Notes under the pieces: generated by a model | Databases searched by the model: none | Told to the model about the DNA's origin: nothing | The model's input: only the letters and a program-made list of their open reading frames with translations | Shown: positions 22,630 through 38,195 of the stretch, one piece after another | Position numbering within the stretch: position 1 is the stretch's first letter | How the letters are laid out: each line of letters starts with the position of its first letter | Program-made: the position numbers and the translations under genes | Virus record (IMG/VR): IMGVR_UViG_3300032299_001203 | Span: 1-64,000 of that record | Origin: a virus | Reading direction: 5' to 3' (one strand) | DNA: 64,000 bases

Positions 22630-23222
22630 TGCAATATTTCGATACGTTACCTAAAATTATTAAAACTGATACAAATGGTAATTCATCACTAATGGTGAAT
22701 TTGATGGCAAGGTGTAGTGTTATTCCAGAAATACTTAAAAATCCTTTAGTATATTATTCTTATGATGTACAAGAAGGTGACACTCCTGAAATTATTGCTT
22801 ATAAGTATTATGGTAATTCGTATCGTTATTGGATTGTTTTGTATGTTAATGAGATTATGGATCCGCAATGGCAATGGCCAATGCAGTCGAGTGTTTTTGA
22901 ATCTTATGTTTCCGATAAGTATAATTTTAATGCCAAAGCTACTACTCATCACTATGAAAAAATAATCACAAAAGTTGATTCGGGAACAAACACAACAACA
23001 ATAGATAATTATATTATTGACCAAGAATCTTATAATAGTTTACAAACTGGAACATTTGAACGTAGTGTGGCAACTGGTCAATTTAGTATAACCACAAGCC
23101 GAAAAATTGTTTCTTATTATGATTATGAATATGATTTAAATGAATCGTATAGAAATATAAAATTATTAAATTCAATTTACGTTGGTGAACTTGAAAAACA
23201 ATTTAAAAAATTAATGGCTTAA
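22629..23222 (+). CDS. 53: Baseplate wedge, gp53
   Basis: The 197-residue protein is the same length as T4 gp53 (196). A LysM-like segment (DVQEGDTPEIIAYKYYGN, SYRYWIVLYVNE) is followed by a DPQWQWPM motif and a C-terminal helix (KLLNSIYVGELEKQFKKLM). gp53 links wedges into the baseplate. It overlaps gp48 by one base (TAATG). Confidence 0.85.
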   Translation: MQYFDTLPKIIKTDTNGNSSLMVNLMARCSVIPEILKNPLVYYSYDVQEGDTPEIIAYKYYGNSYRYWIVLYVNEIMDPQWQWPMQSSVFESYVSDKYNFNAKATTHHYEKIITKVDSGTNTTTIDNYIIDQESYNSLQTGTFERSVATGQFSITTSRKIVSYYDYEYDLNESYRNIKLLNSIYVGELEKQFKKLMA

Positions 23223-23223
23223 T

Positions 23224-24600
23224 ATGGCAGAGTTTGATCAATCGTCTTTAAATGTAGAATCTCCTGGTGCGTATTATGCACAAGATTACTCCTTAGAAAC
23301 TTTAAATTTTTTAACAGCCAGTGGCCAACGATTTGAATTAAAGCGTTTAATGATTGATATGTCCTATTATGAGGACCTTTATAGTTTTACAGCCTCAGGT
23401 TATGTTACAGTAACAGATTCTCAAGGATTCATTGAACTTTTTCAATTAACAGGTAATGAATTCATTGAAGTTAATTTTGGTAAAGTAAAAAATGGATCAA
23501 ATAACAATGATCAACTATTTCGAGTGTATAAAGTTGGCGGCAAAAAGCCTGCAGGAAATTTAAATACTGAAACATATACATTATATTTCTGTTCAGAAGA
23601 ATTGTTATTATCTGAACAAATTAAAATTAGCAAATCGTATGTTGGCCAAAAAATATCTGGTATTGTAGAAAATATATTAATTGATAAATTAAAGGTGCCT
23701 AATAACAAAATTAATAACATTGAATCGACAACTGGTTTATATGATTTTGTTATACCTCGACTAAAACCATTTGAAGCAATTAGTTGGTTGTCAACATACG
23801 CCAGACCAGCCAACAATGGTTCTGTTGGTGCCGATATGTTATTCTTTGAAACAAAAGATGGATTCAATTATAGGTCATTACAGTCTATGTTCAAAGAAGA
23901 ACCATATGCTACCTACAAATATCAGGCACAAAATATTGACATGGACAAACAATCTTTTAAAGAAAAAACAATAAGCGTTTTGGATTATGAATTTGTTAAA
24001 ACCTATGATTCAGTAAACGAAATAAGCTCTGGTACTTTTGCAAACAGGTTAATCTCAATTGACCCATTAACAAGGTCATACAAAGTGACTGATTTTGACT
24101 ATTTGAAATATAAGAACCAAGCAGTTACATTGAATGAAGGTGAAGTCAGTAATGCTTTAAAAAATAGGTTAGGTTTAACTCAATATGAAACATATGATGC
24201 AACACTAAAAGTGGCTTTGTCGAATGCTGGACAAAATGAAGCCACTTACTTTAAAGAAATACCAGGATCGGTTGCAAAAAATATTGCAATAGAAACGTAT
24301 TTACCAAACAGAACAGCACAAATAGCTTTGGCAAATTATACTGTTGTAAAGTTAACGATACCTGGTGATCCAGGTTTAACAGTAGGTAGAACAATCGAAT
24401 TTAATTTAATGTCGTTAAAACCAGAAACAAATGAAAAACAATTAGATAAATTTTATTCAGGCAAATATTTGGTTACAGCAGTTCGGCATATCATACAGCC
24501 AAATAAATATCAAACAGTTCTTGAAATTAGTAAAGATAGTGTACCAAATAATTATCAAGAGATAGATCAAACGGCGTTTAAAGAAGCGGTGGCAGAATGA
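23224..24600 (+). CDS. 27: Baseplate hub protein, gp27-like
   Basis: The 458-residue protein has the hub fold of gp27/gpD. An N-terminal tube-like domain contains FELKRLMIDMSYYEDLYSF; a second domain has YVGQKISGIVENIL and FEAISWLSTYARP; the last tube-like part contains GDPGLTVGRTIEFN. T4 gp27 is 391 residues, so this is longer. gp27 forms the trimeric torus that holds the gp5 spike. It overlaps the gp5 OB-fold gene by four bases, which fits a hub operon. Confidence 0.75.
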   Translation: MAEFDQSSLNVESPGAYYAQDYSLETLNFLTASGQRFELKRLMIDMSYYEDLYSFTASGYVTVTDSQGFIELFQLTGNEFIEVNFGKVKNGSNNNDQLFRVYKVGGKKPAGNLNTETYTLYFCSEELLLSEQIKISKSYVGQKISGIVENILIDKLKVPNNKINNIESTTGLYDFVIPRLKPFEAISWLSTYARPANNGSVGADMLFFETKDGFNYRSLQSMFKEEPYATYKYQAQNIDMDKQSFKEKTISVLDYEFVKTYDSVNEISSGTFANRLISIDPLTRSYKVTDFDYLKYKNQAVTLNEGEVSNALKNRLGLTQYETYDATLKVALSNAGQNEATYFKEIPGSVAKNIAIETYLPNRTAQIALANYTVVKLTIPGDPGLTVGRTIEFNLMSLKPETNEKQLDKFYSGKYLVTAVRHIIQPNKYQTVLEISKDSVPNNYQEIDQTAFKEAVAE

Positions 24601-25532
24601 ACAATTTTATAGGTAAAGATGGATTTAATTGGTGGTACGGTGTAGTAGAAGATGTCAATGATCCAGCCAAATTGGGTCGTGCTAAAGTTCGTATCTTTGG
24701 ACACCACACGGATAATTTGGTAGAATTACCAACAAAAGATTTGCCTTGGGCTGCAGCCGTTAATCCAGTAAATAACTCAAAATCATTTAGTGCACCTAGA
24801 TTAGGTGATTATGTAATGGGTTTCTTTTCAGATGGCACCTCTTCACAGTCGCCAATAATGATGGGTGTTTTTCCTGGTCTTGAAGCCACTCCAAACAAAA
24901 ACAAAGGATTTTCACCGCAAAGTGATTTAAAGCCTGCAACTCCACCCAATGGTCAAGTTCAATATGAAGCAGGTAAACCAACACTTGCACCATTAGCAAG
25001 AGGTGAAGTTGATAAAACAGCCGTATCTCAATCGAATGCCAATTTGGCTCATGTGTGTGATATATCGATAAACATGAAATTTGAAATAGCTAAAATGGCA
25101 TTTAAAACAAGTGAACTAGTTGAACAAATTAGAGCCGCAATTAAAGGCCTTTGGGCTAGTGCATCTTCAAGTCCATTTGCTGATGAAATCAGAAGTGCTG
25201 TAAAAACAATTAAAGCACAAATTAAAGTCGTTCAAAAATTTATTAAAAAAGTACAACAATATGCTGGAGCTGTTAAAGATTTAGTGGATCAACTACAAAA
25301 AATAATTCAATACATTGCAACTTTACCTGCAAGAATAGCTAAGTTTTTACAAGATTGTTTAAAAGAAGCTATTGGTGGCATATCTGGTGCAATTGCTGTA
25401 GGTCAAGAAATTCAAAAAAATATATCAGAAGGAAATGTTTCTTTAGCAAATTCATCAGCCGTTGCAGCAGAAAAAGCTTTGACTGATAAAGAAACTATTG
25501 TACCAATTCAAAATACGATTGTGATGCTATAA
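24597..25532 (+). CDS. 5: Baseplate central spike, gp5 OB-fold part without lysozyme
   Basis: The 311-residue protein starts with the gp5/VgrG OB domain (residues 1-95): WWYGVVEDVNDPAKLGRAKVRI, WAAAVNP, RLGDYVMGFF and PIMMGVFPG. A disordered Pro/Gly-rich part follows, then a long helical C-terminus (about 155-300). The lysozyme domain of T4 gp5 is absent. The beta-helix spike is encoded separately in the next gene, which it overlaps by one base. The muralytic role may be taken by the protein at 17402. Confidence 0.8.
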   Translation: MNNFIGKDGFNWWYGVVEDVNDPAKLGRAKVRIFGHHTDNLVELPTKDLPWAAAVNPVNNSKSFSAPRLGDYVMGFFSDGTSSQSPIMMGVFPGLEATPNKNKGFSPQSDLKPATPPNGQVQYEAGKPTLAPLARGEVDKTAVSQSNANLAHVCDISINMKFEIAKMAFKTSELVEQIRAAIKGLWASASSSPFADEIRSAVKTIKAQIKVVQKFIKKVQQYAGAVKDLVDQLQKIIQYIATLPARIAKFLQDCLKEAIGGISGAIAVGQEIQKNISEGNVSLANSSAVAAEKALTDKETIVPIQNTIVML

Positions 25533-26275
25533 TGGCTGATATGTCATGGACGGAACCGGAATCAGCAGCTAATACTGATTACCAACCAATATATTCTTAT
25601 AACAATATACAACAAACAGAATCAGGTCATTCATTTGAAATGGATGATACTCCAACTCGTGAACGTGTTCGTATACAACACCGTTCAGGTTCGTTTATTG
25701 AAATGCACCCTAATGGTGATGAAGTTCACAGAATTATAGGTAAAGGTTATGAAATTATTGCAAGTGATAAAAATGTTTTAATTAAAGGTATTTGTAATAT
25801 AACAATTGAAGGTGATTCTGCTTTGCATGTAAAAGGTGATGCGTACACACAAGTCGATGGTTCTGTATATCAAAATATTAAAGGTGATGTTAATCAATCT
25901 ATTGCCGGCGATGCAATACAATCGGTTGACGGTGATGTGGAAATAAATTCTTCTGGTGATATTACTCTAGGTGCTTCAACTGTTAATGTCAATGCTGATT
26001 TGTATGTTCGTGGTGATATAGGAACATCTCAATCTGTTCAAGCTGATGGAAATATTACAGCAGGTCTTTCCGTATCTGGTAATAAATCTGTTGAAACTTT
26101 GGGCTATATGTTAGCAGGCACAACAATTGATGCAGGCATTTCAATGTTTGCACCAATGGTTTCAGATATGTTTGGTTCAGTACAAATGTTTAGAATAAAA
26201 GTCAATATGCACACTCACATTGGAAATCGTGGATTCCCAACTTCACCTCCATTAAACGCACCAATGGAAGCATAA
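25532..26275 (+). CDS. Baseplate spike beta-helix, gp5 C-terminal-like
   Basis: The 247-residue protein resembles the triangular beta-helix of gp5/VgrG. A GSFIEMHPNGDEVHRIIGKGYEII part with Gly-Asp turns is followed by short repeats with G-D-V/A at regular spacing (residues 85-175). The end holds a MHTHIGNRGFPTSPP segment often found at spike tips, whose His residues could bind metal. It is coupled to the OB-fold gene, so the spike is probably assembled from two chains. Confidence 0.78.
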   Translation: MADMSWTEPESAANTDYQPIYSYNNIQQTESGHSFEMDDTPTRERVRIQHRSGSFIEMHPNGDEVHRIIGKGYEIIASDKNVLIKGICNITIEGDSALHVKGDAYTQVDGSVYQNIKGDVNQSIAGDAIQSVDGDVEINSSGDITLGASTVNVNADLYVRGDIGTSQSVQADGNITAGLSVSGNKSVETLGYMLAGTTIDAGISMFAPMVSDMFGSVQMFRIKVNMHTHIGNRGFPTSPPLNAPMEA

Positions 26276-26279
26276 TAAT

Positions 26280-27662
26280 ATGTCCAGTATATACAATAGA
26301 TTAGGATATAATTTTGATACCACCAAATTTGGTGAAGATGTTAATTTAGCTCCTGGTGCAAATAATTTTCTTAATAATTCTTCAATTAATTTGAGTCAAT
26401 GGCAAGTTGATGATATTGCAACATCGACAGCAACAGGTTATTATCAGAATCCTTATTCGTCAGTATTAAGTAATATTACGATTGTCTTAAATGGTATGGC
26501 TACAAACTGTAATACCAGTTCAATAACTTTTAATGTAGCTCCAACTCAAGCAAACACATTATATTCTTCAATTATAAATGCACTAACGGCTGTTTCTGAT
26601 TTTACGACACACACAAATTACATATCTGGTGTTGAACGATCAGCCAATACCGTTTTATATCCAGATTTAAACACTGCACTATCAATTGGTCGACAAGTTT
26701 TAACTTTGACCAATAAAGCAGATCAAACACAAAATAACGTACCAATATTAGGAAGTTTTACAAGTCTTTATATTCGTGACGATATTGATTCGAAAAGTAA
26801 TACAATAATTATAGATTCAAGAACTTTAGGTAATTCTTTGTATGTTGAAGATGGAAATACATACAGTAATATTTCTGTTTCTAGTATTAACACAATTATA
26901 ACGGATGTTAATTCTCTACAAACTTTGTTGGCAACCAGAAGAAACGGAGATATTAATTTTTATCAAAACTCGTTGGCAATTGTAAGAGATTATCAAACTG
27001 TTTTACCTTTTTCTAGTGTTGGTGCTACACAAAATTCTTTATTACAAATAGTTGGTACAACAAAATTAAAAACTGATTTGGCTACAGCAAAACCTTTGGC
27101 TGTAACGTTAAATACTTCGTCTGTATTGTATAGTAATCCATTTGCGTCCGGTTTAACGTCAGGCACAGGAACGGGTACAACAATTGTAACTGGTGGTACA
27201 GGTGGCACAACAACTGGTGGAACAGGATCTTTTACTCTTACGGACACAGGTGTTAGTCCTGGAACTTATGGTTCGGCAAACAGAATTCCTATCATAACCG
27301 TTGATAGATTTGGTCGTATAACTTCTGCTACAGCTTTAGAAGCCGCTGGTGGTGGAGTATCAATTATTCAATTTGACACAACCACAACAGATAAAATTGC
27401 TGTAGATAATTTTGACATCTATACATATCGAAGTGCAAAGTATGAAATACAGATAACTTCTGGTTCTTTTTACCAAGTAATTGAATTAAGAATTATGCAC
27501 AATGGAATTTGTGCTTTTATGACACAATACGGTGAACTTGTAAGTGATGTCACTCTTGGCCAATTTGATGCTGATGTTTCAAACAATGTAGTTAATTTGT
27601 ATTTTCGTCCTACCCAAGCAATAAATACTGTTAAGATGATTAGAAGGTTAATCACAATATAA
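26280..27662 (+). CDS. Virion fibre or baseplate-associated structural protein
   Basis: The 460-residue protein has low-complexity Ser/Thr/Asn-rich composition, a central Gly/Thr-rich linker (about residues 285-325), a DRFGRITSA segment common in phage fibres, and a C-terminal beta-rich domain. No receptor-binding family is recognised. It follows the spike genes and precedes the glycosyltransferase, so it is probably a tail fibre or its attachment protein. Confidence 0.6.
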   Translation: MSSIYNRLGYNFDTTKFGEDVNLAPGANNFLNNSSINLSQWQVDDIATSTATGYYQNPYSSVLSNITIVLNGMATNCNTSSITFNVAPTQANTLYSSIINALTAVSDFTTHTNYISGVERSANTVLYPDLNTALSIGRQVLTLTNKADQTQNNVPILGSFTSLYIRDDIDSKSNTIIIDSRTLGNSLYVEDGNTYSNISVSSINTIITDVNSLQTLLATRRNGDINFYQNSLAIVRDYQTVLPFSSVGATQNSLLQIVGTTKLKTDLATAKPLAVTLNTSSVLYSNPFASGLTSGTGTGTTIVTGGTGGTTTGGTGSFTLTDTGVSPGTYGSANRIPIITVDRFGRITSATALEAAGGGVSIIQFDTTTTDKIAVDNFDIYTYRSAKYEIQITSGSFYQVIELRIMHNGICAFMTQYGELVSDVTLGQFDADVSNNVVNLYFRPTQAINTVKMIRRLITI

Positions 27663-27685
27663 TTTTTCAAAAAGGTGATTTTATT

Positions 27686-28846
27686 ATGCGTTTTCATATT
27701 TTAGGTTTACCACATACAGTTTCTTCAAAAGAATATAATGCTTGCGCTTATACACAAAAAGTAGTTAAGTTTGGTAAAATGATGAAGGCCTTAGGCCACA
27801 CAATTATACATTATGGCCACGAAGATTCGAATTTAGTTTGTGATGAACACGTCACAGTAACCACCAATAAAGATTTAGAAATTGCTTATGGTGATTATGA
27901 TTGGCGAAAAAACTTTTATAAGTTTGATACCAGTGACCATGCATATCAAACATTTTATAAAAATGCCATCCGTGAAGTTGGTTTAAGAAAACAAAAAAAT
28001 GATTTCATTCTTCCTTTTTGGGGTTCTGGTGTTCGACCAATATGTGATGCACATTCGGATTTAATATGTGTAGAACCAGGAATAGGTTATGCAGGTGGCC
28101 ATTGGGCTCGTTGGAAAATTTTTGAATCGTATGCAATTTATCATGCTTATTATGGAATGACAGCAGTTGGTTCTTGTAAACAAGATTGGTATGATGCAGT
28201 TATTCCAAATTATTTTGATCCTGATGATTTTACATTTCAAGAAAAAAAAGAAGATTACTTTCTATTCTTAGGAAGAGTTTATGATGGTAAAGGTGTCAAT
28301 GTTGCTGTTCAAGTAACTGAAGCAATTGGTGCCAAATTAATTATTGCCGGTCAAAATTCATTGAAAAATATGGGTTACAATAAAATACCAGATCATGTGA
28401 CAGAAATTGGTTATGCTGATGTTGAGATGAGAAGAAAATTAATGGCTGGCGCTAAAGCCGCTTTTGTTCCATCGATGTATGTTGAACCTTTCGGCGGTGT
28501 ACAAGTCGAGATGTTGTTCTCTGGTACTCCTACGATTACCACCGATTGGGGTTCATTTACTGAAAACAATATTCACGGAATTACTGGTTATCGTTGTAGA
28601 ACTTTTGAACAATTCTTGTGGGCAGCGAATAACATCCACAGTATTAATCCAAAAAACTGTCGTGCTTTTGCTGAAAACTTTACATTAGAAAAAGTTGGCA
28701 GAATGTATGAGGAATATTTTCAATCTGTTTTGAATGTTTACACTGGTAATGGTTGGTATGAAAGGAATGATGCAAGGCCGCAATTGAATTGGTTAAAGAA
28801 AAATTATCCTCACGAAATGCCTCAAATTATTAAACTAAATAGCTAG
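27686..28846 (+). CDS. GT-B glycosyltransferase, GT4-like
   Basis: The 386-residue protein shows the GT-B two-domain layout. The C-terminal half has [24 protein letters not shown], and the donor-binding motif region [19 protein letters not shown]...[14 protein letters not shown], with the E-x7-E pattern of GT4 enzymes. It probably transfers a sugar from a nucleotide donor. The neighbour is a giant fibre with thousands of Gly-X-Thr positions, so glycosylation of that fibre is a reasonable hypothesis. Host surface or DNA glycosylation are alternatives. Confidence 0.8.
   Translation: MRFHILGLPHTVSSKEYNACAYTQKVVKFGKMMKALGHTIIHYGHEDSNLVCDEHVTVTTNKDLEIAYGDYDWRKNFYKFDTSDHAYQTFYKNAIREVGLRKQKNDFILPFWGSGVRPICDAHSDLICVEPGIGYAGGHWARWKIFESYAIYHAYYGMTAVGSCKQDWYDAVIPNYFDPDDFTFQEKKEDYFLFLGRVYDGKGVNVAVQVTEAIGAKLIIAGQNSLKNMGYNKIPDHVTEIGYADVEMRRKLMAGAKAAFVPSMYVEPFGGVQVEMLFSGTPTITTDWGSFTENNIHGITGYRCRTFEQFLWAANNIHSINPKNCRAFAENFTLEKVGRMYEEYFQSVLNVYTGNGWYERNDARPQLNWLKKNYPHEMPQIIKLNS
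28834..28841 (+). promoter_or_regulatory. Candidate late promoter, ACTAAATA
   Basis: The octamer is a one-step variant of TATAAATA, found also at 54964 and similar to TCTAAATA at 55787. The leader to TTG 28886 would be about 39 bases. Confidence 0.4.
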
Positions 28847-28885
28847 TTATAGAAGCATGTTTTAAATCTAAGGGGATAGTGAACC

Positions 28886-34897
<6,012 letters not shown>

Positions 34898-34898
34898 A

Positions 34899-36359
34899 AT
34901 GGCTAGCAAAATACAAGTAAGACGGGATTCATCTAACAACTGGACAAGTACAAATCCTACTTTGTCGCAAGGCGAACCTGGCTATGAAATAGACACAAAT
35001 AAAATAAAATATGGTGACGGAACAACTGCTTGGAACAGCCTCGCATACACTACAGGAGCTGGATCTGGTGCTACAGGTGCGACTGGTGCTGTTGGTTCAA
35101 CCGGTGCAACAGGAATTCAAGGTGCTACGGGTGCCACAGGTATTCAAGGACCTAATGGTGTAACAGGTAATACTGGTTCAACAGGTCCAGTTGGTACAAC
35201 AGGAGCTACAGGAATTGAAGGACCTGTTGGTGCAACAGGCGCTACTGGTGTAACAGGTAATACTGGCTCTACGGGTCCAGCGGGCACAACAGATTATAAT
35301 AATTTACTCAATACTCCGACAATTAATTTGCCACAATTTGAATACCATGTGGCTCAAAATGGAAACGATACTACAGGTGACGGATCATTATTAAATCCTT
35401 GGTTGACTATTGGCAAAGCTTTAATTGCAAGTGCAAATGATGCTAGCAAAATTATACTTCATGCAGGAGAATATATTGAAGATATTAATGTGAATAATTT
35501 ATTTGCCACAACTTTCACTAGTTTTGATGCTGGTGGTTTTGGAGCTTCGTCACCATTAATTGATGGTAATGTAATTGTTAGTGGAACTAGTTCTTCAATT
35601 GCATTTAAAAATGTAGGAATAAGGCGTGGTCTCACACACAGTTCGAGTGGTTCTTTATATTTGACTGATTTAACTTTAGGATCGAGCACTTATTTGGCAA
35701 CATTTAATAAATCTGGCTCAGGTTTCCTTAGTGTTCAAGATTGTAATATGTCAGTTATTGTAGGAGGTAATTTAACAAATGTTAATATTACGGGATCAGG
35801 CATTTCATTATTTAATAATACTCAATTTGCATCTTTAACAGCAAATAACGCTTCTACACAAATTAGTTTGGTAAATGGGTGTACCACTTATTCAGTAACA
35901 TTAACTACAGGAACTTTAAATATTTTTGACGGCATAATGTATACTTTGGCTCCTAGTGCTAATGCAATCACTGCTACGGGAGGCACATTGCAATTAAGAA
36001 ATAGTTTATTAGTTAATCCTGCTAATATGACGCCTGCAAAAATTAATTTGGCTTCACCAACTGTTTTTGCATATGATGATATATTTTTTGATAGAACGAA
36101 TAGTGTTCTTGGTATTAGTGCTAATACTGTTGTTGATTTTCAAAATGTAAGATTGTTTAACAGTTTAAGTGCTAATACAATATCTGCAAATACAATTACT
36201 ATTTCAAGTTTTATAAGATATCCTGTTTATACTTCAGCAAATTTAATATCTATTACCGGTAGCGTAGGTTCAACCGTTGCTCTTAATACCGGTAAATTGG
36301 CATATTGGGATGTTGCAAATACAAGATGGAGTTATGTGTCGGATGATTCAGCAGTATAA
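34899..36359 (+). CDS. Tail fibre with Mtd-like N-terminus, collagen stretch and beta-helix
   Basis: The 486-residue protein begins with a module like the major tropism determinant N-terminus ([34 protein letters not shown]). Residues about 55-130 are Gly-X-Y repeats. The rest looks like a right-handed beta-helix of the pectin-lyase type ([26 protein letters not shown]). It starts two bases after the giant fibre. The N-terminus probably attaches it to the virion and the helix binds or cuts a polysaccharide; no catalytic residues can be named. Confidence 0.75.
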   Translation: MASKIQVRRDSSNNWTSTNPTLSQGEPGYEIDTNKIKYGDGTTAWNSLAYTTGAGSGATGATGAVGSTGATGIQGATGATGIQGPNGVTGNTGSTGPVGTTGATGIEGPVGATGATGVTGNTGSTGPAGTTDYNNLLNTPTINLPQFEYHVAQNGNDTTGDGSLLNPWLTIGKALIASANDASKIILHAGEYIEDINVNNLFATTFTSFDAGGFGASSPLIDGNVIVSGTSSSIAFKNVGIRRGLTHSSSGSLYLTDLTLGSSTYLATFNKSGSGFLSVQDCNMSVIVGGNLTNVNITGSGISLFNNTQFASLTANNASTQISLVNGCTTYSVTLTTGTLNIFDGIMYTLAPSANAITATGGTLQLRNSLLVNPANMTPAKINLASPTVFAYDDIFFDRTNSVLGISANTVVDFQNVRLFNSLSANTISANTITISSFIRYPVYTSANLISITGSVGSTVALNTGKLAYWDVANTRWSYVSDDSAV

Positions 36360-36370
36360 TAGGAAAATAA

Positions 36371-36973
36371 ATGCCATTAAAACAAAGTGAAATTGCTCAG
36401 AGTGGTTTAGGTCGAGGTGCTACTGGCGCTTTTGGTTCTACAGGCGCTACCGGCATACAAGGACCATTAGGTTCTACTGGTGCTACAGGACCAATTGGAT
36501 CTACCGGTACAGGAACAACGGGCGCTACAGGTCCGTTAGGACCAACTGGTGCTACAGGCTTTGGTGCCACAGGAGCTACGGGTATTCAAGGACCAATTGG
36601 TTCTACTGGTGCTACAGGACCCGTTGGTTCAACAGGACCATTTGCAAACACCACAGCCACATTAAATATTACTGGAATAGCAGTTGCAAATACATATTAT
36701 TTTACTAATTACTCTCCAAGAAGTTTAACAGTACAATATCTATCAGCAAGAATTGTTAATGGATCAGGAACTGCAACGGTTACCGCATTTAATGGATCAA
36801 ATTTTGTTGGTGGTTTAGTAAATATTCCTGTTTCAGTTTTAGGCGTTTTTCAACCTGCTCAGATTGGAGTTAATAATGTAGCCAACACAGGAAATGCTTT
36901 GTATATTTCAGTTCAATCATTAAATTTACAAACAGCAAATACTGTTTTAGTGGTAACATTAGGTTTTTCTTAA
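36371..36973 (+). CDS. Short collagen-containing fibre protein
   Basis: The 200-residue protein has a short N-terminus, Gly-X-Y repeats at about residues 16-95, and a beta-rich C-terminal domain ([27 protein letters not shown]). It is likely a trimeric fibre tip or connector. The ribosome site AGGAAAA precedes it. No known head domain is recognised. Confidence 0.7.
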   Translation: MPLKQSEIAQSGLGRGATGAFGSTGATGIQGPLGSTGATGPIGSTGTGTTGATGPLGPTGATGFGATGATGIQGPIGSTGATGPVGSTGPFANTTATLNITGIAVANTYYFTNYSPRSLTVQYLSARIVNGSGTATVTAFNGSNFVGGLVNIPVSVLGVFQPAQIGVNNVANTGNALYISVQSLNLQTANTVLVVTLGFS

Positions 36974-36977
36974 TATA

Positions 36978-37700
36978 ATGGTAGAATTACTTTTTACTAC
37001 AAGTGTAATTTGGACAGTCCCTAAAGATTGGACAAATGAAAATATTATTGAAATTTATGGTGGAGGAGGTGGAGCCACAGGTCCTTACTTCTTTGGTTCA
37101 TTCGGAGGTAGCACTATCATGGGTTTCTCTGGTTTTGCAGGAGGTTATAATTTTACCAGAAATCTCAGCAATCTTATACCGGGTGATCAAATAGAAATTA
37201 ATGTTGGCGGAAGAGGATCCGGTGGTGTTGGTGTAGGAATATTAATTGAAACTCGTCCACCAAATTCACTCGCCATAAATAGACGTTTTCGAAGTTTTGA
37301 TTGGCTTGGCAAATACGGCGGTGACACTATAATTAAGCGCACTAATGGCAATATGATATTAAGCGCTACGGGAGGTGGACCAGGAAGTGTTAGATATGTA
37401 TCAGATTCTATCACTGTGTCACCTTTTACGATCTTTGCAACCATTCCTGGTCCCGATCGACCTGGAACTCCATTGCGCCTTTGGAGCAGCGGTGAAAGTG
37501 TTTTCAGTACAAATCGTTATACTCGTTATCCACCAATTAGTGACGGATCTTTGGTTAAACTTGTTACCAAATATGGAGCAGGAGGTGCGCCGAGTTCGGT
37601 TGTTAGTAGTACATTTACTCAACAAGCTGGCCAATCTGGTGTAGTTGCAATTTCATATGTATCACGGACAACACACTCACCTTGTGTATGGATATCATAA
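36978..37700 (+). CDS. Glycine-rich adhesin, gp38-like candidate
   Basis: The 240-residue protein has an N-terminal strand typical of phage glycine-rich proteins (FTTSVIWTVPKDW) followed by many Gly-rich turns (YGGGGGATG, FGSFGGS, GGRGSGGVGVG, GAGGA). This architecture resembles the Gly-rich adhesins of T-even phages (gp38 and related) that contact the receptor. It ends the fibre cluster before gp25. The function is inferred from architecture and position only. Confidence 0.55.
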   Translation: MVELLFTTSVIWTVPKDWTNENIIEIYGGGGGATGPYFFGSFGGSTIMGFSGFAGGYNFTRNLSNLIPGDQIEINVGGRGSGGVGVGILIETRPPNSLAINRRFRSFDWLGKYGGDTIIKRTNGNMILSATGGGPGSVRYVSDSITVSPFTIFATIPGPDRPGTPLRLWSSGESVFSTNRYTRYPPISDGSLVKLVTKYGAGGAPSSVVSSTFTQQAGQSGVVAISYVSRTTHSPCVWIS

Positions 37701-37713
37701 TTTCAAAATTTCG

Positions 37714-37743
37714 AATTTTTGCGTTCCGGCCCAAAAATTTTTT
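37714..37743 (+). terminator. Candidate terminator after the adhesin gene
   Basis: AATTTTTG (37714-37721) pairs with CAAAAATT (37732-37739), followed by four T residues. The stem is AT-rich with a GC-rich ten-base loop. A second inverted repeat TGCGCTT/AAGCGCA lies at 37746-37772. Together they fill the gap before gp25. Confidence 0.5.
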
Positions 37744-37801
37744 CCTGCGCTTCTCAAGTTCCAAAAAGCGCATTTACTCCAAGAAACGTAATAAATAAAA
37801 G

Positions 37802-38194
37802 ATGGCAAACCTAACAAAGATATATTCCGACATCGATTTCACTTTTACCAAGAAGCCGGTAGTTGGTGACGTTGCTCTCAGCTATGACGAATTGGCCGTT
37901 GTTCGTTCTATTCGTAACTTACTACTAACAAAGCATTATGAAAGACCTTTTAATCCTGACATAGGATCCAACATTGATGCTATACTATTTGAACCCATAT
38001 CTCCTGTAACTGCCACAACCTTAGAGAAAGAGGTTGAGTTGATCATTAAAAACTATGAAAAAAGAGCAAAATTAAAAGAAATAATCATTGTGCCATATCC
38101 TGACAAAAATGCTTATGATATCACAATTAGTTTCTATATTGAAAATGCAACACTACCAACATCAGTAACATTACTTCTAGAGAGAAATAGATAA
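37802..38194 (+). CDS. 25: Baseplate wedge, gp25
   Basis: The 130-residue protein matches T4 gp25 (132 residues) with the typical YDELAVVRSIRNLL helix and the conserved ERPFNPDIGSNI core near residue 49, a segment shared with contractile injection systems where it nucleates sheath assembly. C-terminal strands (ITISFYIEN) follow. The upstream AATAAATA at 37790 is too close to serve as its promoter. It starts the gp25-gp6 order seen in T4. Confidence 0.92.
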   Translation: MANLTKIYSDIDFTFTKKPVVGDVALSYDELAVVRSIRNLLLTKHYERPFNPDIGSNIDAILFEPISPVTATTLEKEVELIIKNYEKRAKLKEIIIVPYPDKNAYDITISFYIENATLPTSVTLLLERNR

Positions 38195-38195
38195 A

